This document shows positions 60,535 to 64,000 of a stretch of 64,000 nucleotides of DNA, one piece after another; position 1 is the first letter of the stretch; each line of letters opens with the position of its first letter. Both the position numbers and the translations under genes were made by a program. Below the pieces are notes generated by a model. It was not told where the DNA came from. It did no database searches and worked only from the letters and a program-made list of their open reading frames with translations. Source of the stretch: Thermogemmatispora sp042408735 (lineage in GTDB: Bacteria > Chloroflexota > Ktedonobacteria > Ktedonobacterales > Ktedonobacteraceae); assembly GCF_042408735.1 (NCBI RefSeq), contig NZ_JBHOQV010000153.1:45898-109897 (forward strand). Reading direction: 5' to 3'.

Positions 60535-61503
60535 ATGATCGGCACAAAAAGAAGAGGAAGAAGGAGAGCGATAAGAGCAGCGCTAATTGGTTTGGGTCTG
60601 ATCGTACTCATTCTTCTGACGGGATGTGGGGAAGTAGCAGGCTCGCAGGAGGCTTTAAGCGGGCGACTACGTATTGCCGGCTCGACCGCCTTGCAGCCCC
60701 TGGTCAATGCGGCCGCCACTCTCTTTGAGAGCCAGCATCCCCAGGTTCGCATTCAGGTGGACGGGGGAGGAAGTCGGGCTGGCCTGGCGGCGGTCACCAG
60801 TCGCCAGGCAGACATTGGGGACTCCGACATCTACGCCGACCCAGCCATCTATCCCGATCCCAATCTGACCGACCACATTGTCTGCGTCATCCCCTTTGCG
60901 ATGGTGGTCAATCCTGACGTCACCGTCACCTCGCTGACGCGCCAGCAGATCATCGATATTTTCTCAACGGGTCGCATCAGCAACTGGAGCCAGGTTGGCG
61001 GCCCAGATCTGCCCATTGTACCGGTTGTGCGTCCCCAGACCTCTGGAACTCGCGACACCTTTCGCAAATACATCTTGGGAGGACGCGACGAGAAGGGCAA
61101 GCTGCTGCAGACGGACTCTTCTGTGACCGTACGAGAGACCGTGGCCCACACCCCGGGAGCCATCGGTTACCTGGCCCTCTCCGTCCTGACCCCGGCAGTG
61201 CGGGTTCTGGCCATCGAAGGCGCCAAGCCCACGCTCGCCGATATTGTGGCCGGTCGCTACAGCTTCTGGAGCTATGAACACATGTATACGCTGGGCGATG
61301 ATAGTCCCTTGCTGAGCGCCTTTCTCGACTTCATGCTCAGCCCGCCGGTGCAGCAGAAGGCACAGGCGATGGGCTATATTCCCATTGCGGCTATGAACCT
61401 CAACGGAGCCACCGGCCAGGGGAAGAAGACCAGCGCTCTTGCTCTGGCGGCTACAACCGGGCCGGAGCGCGCCCGCTTCCTCGGTCCCAGAAAGGAGGAG
61501 TAA
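60535..61503 (+). CDS. PstS-like phosphate-binding lipoprotein
   Basis: 322-residue periplasmic-type substrate-binding protein. The N-terminus has a lipoprotein signal: basic RRGRRRAIRAA, hydrophobic LIGLGLIVLILL, lipobox LTGC with Cys30 or nearby. The mature part shows the PstS motifs GRLRIAGSTALQPLVNAAA, FESQHPQVRIQVDGGGSRAGLAAV, the QADIGDSD segment and VVRPQTSGTRDTFRKYI, whose Ser/Thr/Arg residues bind phosphate-like anions. The ABC transporter subunits PstC, PstA, PstB are not adjacent. The HAMP protein starts two bases after its stop, so the pair is co-transcribed; this points to a sensing rather than an uptake role. Confidence 0.9.
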   Translation: MIGTKRRGRRRAIRAALIGLGLIVLILLTGCGEVAGSQEALSGRLRIAGSTALQPLVNAAATLFESQHPQVRIQVDGGGSRAGLAAVTSRQADIGDSDIYADPAIYPDPNLTDHIVCVIPFAMVVNPDVTVTSLTRQQIIDIFSTGRISNWSQVGGPDLPIVPVVRPQTSGTRDTFRKYILGGRDEKGKLLQTDSSVTVRETVAHTPGAIGYLALSVLTPAVRVLAIEGAKPTLADIVAGRYSFWSYEHMYTLGDDSPLLSAFLDFMLSPPVQQKAQAMGYIPIAAMNLNGATGQGKKTSALALAATTGPERARFLGPRKEE

Positions 61504-61505
61504 GG

Positions 61506-63515
61506 ATGCAGCAGCCAGCCCACAGAAAAGGCCAGGCGCAGCTACCCTCGCTGGCAACCTCTCCCTTGCTGCCGGCAGGTACCGCCGCCGACCACAGACC
61601 CAATCTACGCATTCGTCCCCGCTCGCGGCGCAGTGGCAACCTGCTCCTCAACCTCTCCATCGGCAAGCGTCTCACCGTTGGCTTCCTTCTCGCCGCTCTG
61701 ATCGCCGCCCTGGCCGCCGGTCTGATCGGCGTCCTGCGCTCCCAATCCTTGAGCCGGCAGTCGAGCTTTTACCAGAAACTGCTGAGCATCAATACCTCGC
61801 TCACCACGGGGGCCGACTATCTGCAGCTCATGAACACCGAAGTCCATAATCTGCTCGCCTCTGCCAGCGCCCCGGCCCCTTCCCAGGAAACGATCGCCCA
61901 GGAGCGTCAGGCCATCAGCGGCCTGGCGGCGCGCTACGACGCCATCCTGTCCACCTACGTCGCTCAGGACCTGCTGGTCAATCATCCCGATGAAATGGAG
62001 CTGCTGGCCGAGGCTGGTCAGAGTGGCCAGCAAGGGCAGCAACAGACCCTGCTGGCCAGTGCCTTGCGCACCTGGCGCCTCTATCGAGCCTCCCAGGACC
62101 AGGTGCTTGGGGAGATCGCCCAGGGCAATCTCAGCGACGCTCAGAACCTGTTACGCTTCCAGGTTGAGCCGACCAATGCTGACGCTCTCAGCGCCCTGCG
62201 TGCTCTTATTCAGCTCAATCAGCGCCTCGCCGCCGCCGTTCAGCAGGCGGCAGGAGTCGAAGAGCGTAACCAGCTCATTACCAGCGTCATCGGGGCCATC
62301 TTTGCCTCGCTGGCCATTGTCCTCGTAGGCTGGTTCATCTCGGGAACACTGGTACGCCGCCTGCGCCATCTGCAGCAGGTCACGCGGGCTATTGAAAACG
62401 GCCAACTGGAGGCGCGCGTGACCGTCATTGGGCGCGACGAGATCGCCGAGGTCTCGGCGGCCTTCAATGCCATGCTAGAGACCCTGCTCAACTTGCTGGA
62501 AGAGACACGACGCCAGCGCGATGCCCTGACCAACGCCGCCGAGCACCTCTTCAGCGACATGCGCGTCGTCAGTGCGGGCGACCTGCGCATCAATGCGCCG
62601 GTCAGCGATGACCCCATTGGTCTGCTCGCCAATGCCTTCAATTTCACCGTAGGGCGCTTTCGGCGCTTTGTCCTGCGGGTGCAGGTGGCGATCCAACAAC
62701 TGGAGATCATCACGCGCCGGCAGCAGGAGCATGCCGATGCACTCATCCAGAGTCTCCATCTCCAACCAGCGCCAGGGCGTCCCGAGAGTCAGACTTCCAG
62801 CCTGGCCACTGGCTTCGCCTCGCTGGGGGAACGGGGCCGTAGTCCCTCTGGCTCGCTGGCTTCCCCGATCGCTTCTGGCAAGAGCCTGGGGGAACAGTTG
62901 GAGCGCGAGCTGGGAGAGCTAAAAGGCCGCCTGCGACGCGGCCGCGAGCGTCTGCAGGGCTTGCTCGATACGACGACCGTTGAGCAATTACAGCGCCTGA
63001 GCGCGCTGCTGCGCCAGATCGAGGAAGAGGCTGCCCGTCCGGCCCGCTGGACGGCCAATGCCCAGGGTATCCGCCGCGAGCTGCACATTCCCAGCCCCTT
63101 GCTTCAGCAGCTCGAGCAGGGCCTGAGCAGCCTACAGCAACAGCTCGCCTCTGCATTGAAAGATCTCGATCGAGAGCTATTTGCCTTGGGGCAAGAGCTT
63201 AACCGCTTGCGAGTGAGGCTCAATGCCGTCGGTGCGGCAGCCGTTGGGGGTCCAGGCGGAGGAGGAAGTGGAGGGGGAGAAAGTGCGGAGGCGGCCCGTC
63301 TGGCGCTGGCCTTTGCCAGCGAGGTGAACTCGTTGACCCAACAGCTAGCGGCGGTGGCCCAGGAGCTGCGCAGCAGCCTGGTTGGCTTCCAGTTCGAAAC
63401 AGTGGAGGCGGGGAGCCTGAGCAGCGAGGCACCGGCCCGACTACAGGCCCCGGCAGGCATAGCCAGCGCTCACAGTTCGCCCACCGACCTGCTTTCTCGT
63501 TCCCTGCGTCTCTAA
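61506..63515 (+). CDS. 4-helix-bundle/HAMP membrane protein without output domain
   Basis: 669 residues. A Pro/Ala/Arg-rich cytoplasmic lead is followed by transmembrane helix 1 (LTVGFLLAALIAALAAGLIGVL, near 56-78), a periplasmic four-helix-bundle-like sensor region of about 180 residues, helix 2 (VIGAIFASLAIVLVGWFISGTLV), and a HAMP domain (RLRHLQQVTRAIENGQLEARVTV ... FNAMLETL). A second HAMP-like segment (SAGDLRINAPVSDDPIGLLANAFNFTVG) follows. The remaining ~270 residues are coiled-coil and Gly-rich segments, with no methyl-accepting, kinase or GGDEF domain. AAAGGAGGAG precedes ATG 61506 closely. As partner of PstS it is probably its signal transducer, working through an unidentified effector. 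Confidence 0.88.
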   Translation: MQQPAHRKGQAQLPSLATSPLLPAGTAADHRPNLRIRPRSRRSGNLLLNLSIGKRLTVGFLLAALIAALAAGLIGVLRSQSLSRQSSFYQKLLSINTSLTTGADYLQLMNTEVHNLLASASAPAPSQETIAQERQAISGLAARYDAILSTYVAQDLLVNHPDEMELLAEAGQSGQQGQQQTLLASALRTWRLYRASQDQVLGEIAQGNLSDAQNLLRFQVEPTNADALSALRALIQLNQRLAAAVQQAAGVEERNQLITSVIGAIFASLAIVLVGWFISGTLVRRLRHLQQVTRAIENGQLEARVTVIGRDEIAEVSAAFNAMLETLLNLLEETRRQRDALTNAAEHLFSDMRVVSAGDLRINAPVSDDPIGLLANAFNFTVGRFRRFVLRVQVAIQQLEIITRRQQEHADALIQSLHLQPAPGRPESQTSSLATGFASLGERGRSPSGSLASPIASGKSLGEQLERELGELKGRLRRGRERLQGLLDTTTVEQLQRLSALLRQIEEEAARPARWTANAQGIRRELHIPSPLLQQLEQGLSSLQQQLASALKDLDRELFALGQELNRLRVRLNAVGAAAVGGPGGGGSGGGESAEAARLALAFASEVNSLTQQLAAVAQELRSSLVGFQFETVEAGSLSSEAPARLQAPAGIASAHSSPTDLLSRSLRL

Positions 63516-63912
63516 GCTCGCGCTGGCCTGATCCGACGATGTGCCGCTCCGGCCTCTGGAGAAAGTGGCCTCGGATCCGGATCTGGCCAGCGGAGACGCT
63601 AGCCGTCGGGAGTGGGAGTCAGCAGCCTCGTCGACCTGCTCTTCTCTACAGCCAGTGTGCGGCTCCTGGCTCACCTTCTCGCTGGCGCTCTATACGCTGG
63701 ATTTATCCGCAGCCATCGATCTTCTTGTCTGCTTGCCTGTTTGTCTGCTGCTTTCCCCGACGCTCTCCCGCCCTTTCAGACTAACATAGCGCGCTGCATT
63801 GTTGCGAACATGCGATGCGTTTGAGAGGCAGCTCATGTTCACTCTGTGCGACACTTTGCCCTTCGCTGTCAGAGCGAAGACTCCCCTTCATGGCTATTTC
63901 TGTCGCAAACCC
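63516..63912. other. Intergenic tail of the window
   Basis: No gene with a ribosome site is visible; small forward ORFs here are Ser/Leu-rich and short. Confidence 0.4.
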
Positions 63913-63941
63913 TTGAAAAAGAAAACGTGATCGCATATGAT
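63913..63941 (+). promoter_or_regulatory. Promoter reading out of the window
   Basis: TTGAAA (63913-63918), 17 bp, TATGAT (63936-63941), in an AT-rich stretch. The gene it serves lies beyond the window end. Confidence 0.65.
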
Positions 63942-64000
63942 AGGCACATATCAATGAGATACATACATACGTTCATACCGTCATCAGTAATTATATGGCT

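Overview
The window is a GC-rich bacterial chromosome segment. Its gene content points to the Ktedonobacteria (Chloroflexota), probably a Thermogemmatispora-like organism. This is inferred from style: several serine/threonine kinases, two of them with a C-terminal transmembrane segment and one fused to WD40 repeats, a stand-alone WD40 propeller, a TPR-like repeat protein, an EXLDI-family protein, a MerR/B12 sensor and a degenerate sigma-like protein sit among ordinary housekeeping genes. I found no rRNA, tRNA, CRISPR array or insertion sequence.

Layout. 0-8 kb: the 3' part of a tetrapyrrole-methylase/MazG fusion, a small unknown protein, PolX, ribosomal protein L25, a GT4 glycosyltransferase, a KGG-repeat stress protein behind a near-consensus promoter, and galU. 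8.5-17 kb: a membrane kinase with an altered catalytic loop and a DnaJ-like segment, an EXLDI protein with a ribbon-helix-helix-like N-terminus behind a promoter carrying twin palindromes, a DrrAB-like ABC exporter, and a PAS/GAF histidine kinase. 17-27 kb: a long TPR-like protein, a pseudo-alpha/beta-hydrolase, two small-molecule methyltransferases, an orphan DNA methyltransferase with permuted motif order, a WD40 kinase and a seven-bladed WD40 protein. 27-33 kb: ruvB, recF, dnaN and a CaiB-family CoA-transferase. 33-43 kb: a CarH-like B12 photoreceptor regulator, rplU-rpmA behind a structured leader of about 540 nt, a secreted or anchored unknown protein, purH, a small four-helix membrane protein, psuG and an M20 peptidase. 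43-54 kb: a sigma-like protein flanked by pentanucleotide repeats, a MerR/degenerate-GGDEF regulator, a P-loop kinase, a second ABC exporter, a zinc-ribbon protein, pyrimidine-nucleoside phosphorylase and a second kinase lacking the catalytic Asp. 54-64 kb: a gamma-carbonic-anhydrase homologue, a CopC-CopD-YtkA-like fusion, a leaderless GT2 glycosyltransferase broken by two single-base insertions, a NarL-type response regulator, and a PstS-like lipoprotein paired with a HAMP protein that has no output domain.

How they work together. Clear transcription units are polX-rplY, the 12.2-14.1 kb exporter ending at a strong hairpin terminator, rplU-rpmA, the 48.6-50.8 kb exporter, and the PstS/HAMP pair. 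Promoters of the sigma-70 type (TTGACA/TATAAT-like, spacers 17-18, or extended -10) are readable upstream of many genes and often decide the start codon. The observations I consider most worth testing are the EXLDI/palindrome/exporter locus, the rplU leader RNA, the PstS/HAMP sensor pair, and the set of degenerate enzymes (two kinases and one hydrolase) that look like binding or scaffold proteins.
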